Assembly: GCA_002333095.1 (NCBI GenBank)
Contig: DDBK01000186.1
Location: 1 to 6,620, forward strand
Source of the DNA: Cellvibrionales bacterium UBA2034
Lineage (GTDB): Bacteria > Pseudomonadota > Gammaproteobacteria > Pseudomonadales > UBA7239
DNA: 6,620 nucleotides
Direction of reading: 5' to 3'
Under the pieces are notes generated by a model, which saw nothing but the letters and a program-made list of their open reading frames with translations, searched no databases and was not told the DNA's origin. Shown here piece after piece: positions 6,262 to 6,620 of this stretch. Position 1 is the first letter of the stretch, and every line of letters begins with the position of its first letter. A program made the translations under genes and the position numbers.

Positions 6262-6274
6262 CAGCAAACTGCTG
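6262..6274. repeat. Short inverted repeat in the tetR leader
   Basis: CAGCA-AAC-TGCTG is a perfect 5-bp inverted repeat just before the weak GAGAAG ribosome binding site of tetR and just upstream of the operon -35. It could be a minor hairpin in the tetR leader, a secondary protein site, or chance. Confidence 0.25.
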
Positions 6275-6281
6275 AGAAGCC

Positions 6282-6620
6282 ATGAATCGCAAAACCCTGT
6301 CCCGCACCAGTGAAAAGACCCGTCAGGCCGTTATTGATGCAGCCATTCACTGTCTTGCCACCGAAGGCTACCACCGCGCCACCAGCAACCGGATTGCCCG
6401 TGCTGCCGGGTTAAGCTGGGGCGTGATCCAGTACCATTTCGGGGATCGCGCCGGTATTTACCGCGCTGTACTGGACACAATTATTGATGCCTACGTACTG
6501 CAACTCGACCAGATCGCACAACGCGGCAAAGGTAAACCCGTGCCAGAAAGGCTGGCCTTGCTGGCAGACAGTCTGTGGGAGCTGCTGAACCACCCTGCCT
6601 ATCTGGCCACCATGGAATTG
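6282..6620 (+). CDS. TetR/AcrR-family transcriptional regulator (3' end missing)
   Basis: An ATG at 6282 opens a frame of 113 codons that reaches the right edge without a stop. Residues about 10-65 form the TetR N-terminal DNA-binding domain: a first helix (TRQAVIDAAIHCLATEGY, 13-30), then the helix-turn-helix ATSNRIARAAGLSWGVIQYHFGDR (33-56, motif only) with the family-typical YHF (51-53) before the helix GIYRAVLD (58-65). The ligand-binding domain has only begun, so the inducer cannot be guessed from it. TetR proteins are usually about 190-220 residues, so a little under half is missing. It is transcribed divergently from the operon across 80 bp that contain a palindrome over both promoters. 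It is therefore the likely local repressor, relieved by a pathway substrate or intermediate. The ribosome binding site (GAGAAG, very close to the ATG) is weak. Confidence 0.92.
   Translation, partial: MNRKTLSRTSEKTRQAVIDAAIHCLATEGYHRATSNRIARAAGLSWGVIQYHFGDRAGIYRAVLDTIIDAYVLQLDQIAQRGKGKPVPERLALLADSLWELLNHPAYLATMEL

Noticed and set aside
6411..6593. 60-codon open frame on the - strand
   Set aside because: It lies antisense within the tetR coding region, which shows a clear TetR DNA-binding domain.

Overview
The window looks like a piece of a proteobacterial genome, most likely a gammaproteobacterium. The evidence is a DUF1329 exported protein with a short MKK-type signal peptide, tightly packed genes with Shine-Dalgarno sites, and a near-consensus sigma70-type promoter; no taxonomic marker is present, so this is an inference. 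It holds one divergent regulatory unit. A TetR-family regulator (6282 to beyond the right edge, + strand) faces a single long operon on the - strand that runs to beyond the left edge.

In transcription order, right to left, the operon encodes: an NTF2/SnoaL-like protein (5650-6201); a cytochrome P450 with the hallmarks of CYP51, sterol 14alpha-demethylase (4306-5631); a small P450-type [3Fe-4S] ferredoxin (4093-4296); an extended SDR of the 3beta-hydroxysteroid dehydrogenase/epimerase type (3072-4088); a polytopic membrane protein recognisable as a homologue of plant cycloeucalenol cycloisomerase (CPI1; 2213-3043); a luciferase-like (LLM) flavin/F420 oxidoreductase (1356-2216); and a periplasmic DUF1329 protein cut by the left edge (1-1316). 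Spacings are 18, 9, 4, 28, -4 and 39 bp. No terminator-like hairpin was seen between genes, so one transcript is likely.

The notable point is the combination. In plants, CPI1 opens the 9beta,19-cyclopropane ring of cycloeucalenol to give obtusifoliol, which is the substrate of plant CYP51. Homologues of these two consecutive enzymes lie two genes apart in this bacterial operon. Between them are a ferredoxin that could feed electrons to the P450 and a 3beta-HSD-like dehydrogenase that could act on the sterol 3-hydroxyl or in C-4 demethylation. The LLM oxidoreductase, the DUF1329 protein (a family often seen beside exporters and lipid-catabolism genes) and the TetR control suggest inducible modification or catabolism of an external sterol or triterpenoid rather than housekeeping sterol synthesis. 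That reading is inference: no squalene epoxidase, oxidosqualene cyclase, ring-degradation gene or ferredoxin reductase is visible.

The 80-bp divergent region (6202-6281) contains a TTGACA -35 for the operon, a TATAAT -10 for tetR, and a 24-bp near-perfect palindrome over the core promoter elements of both, which is a strong candidate for the TetR operator. No RNA genes, mobile elements, CRISPR arrays or long repeats were seen, and no gene-free stretch exceeds 80 bp.
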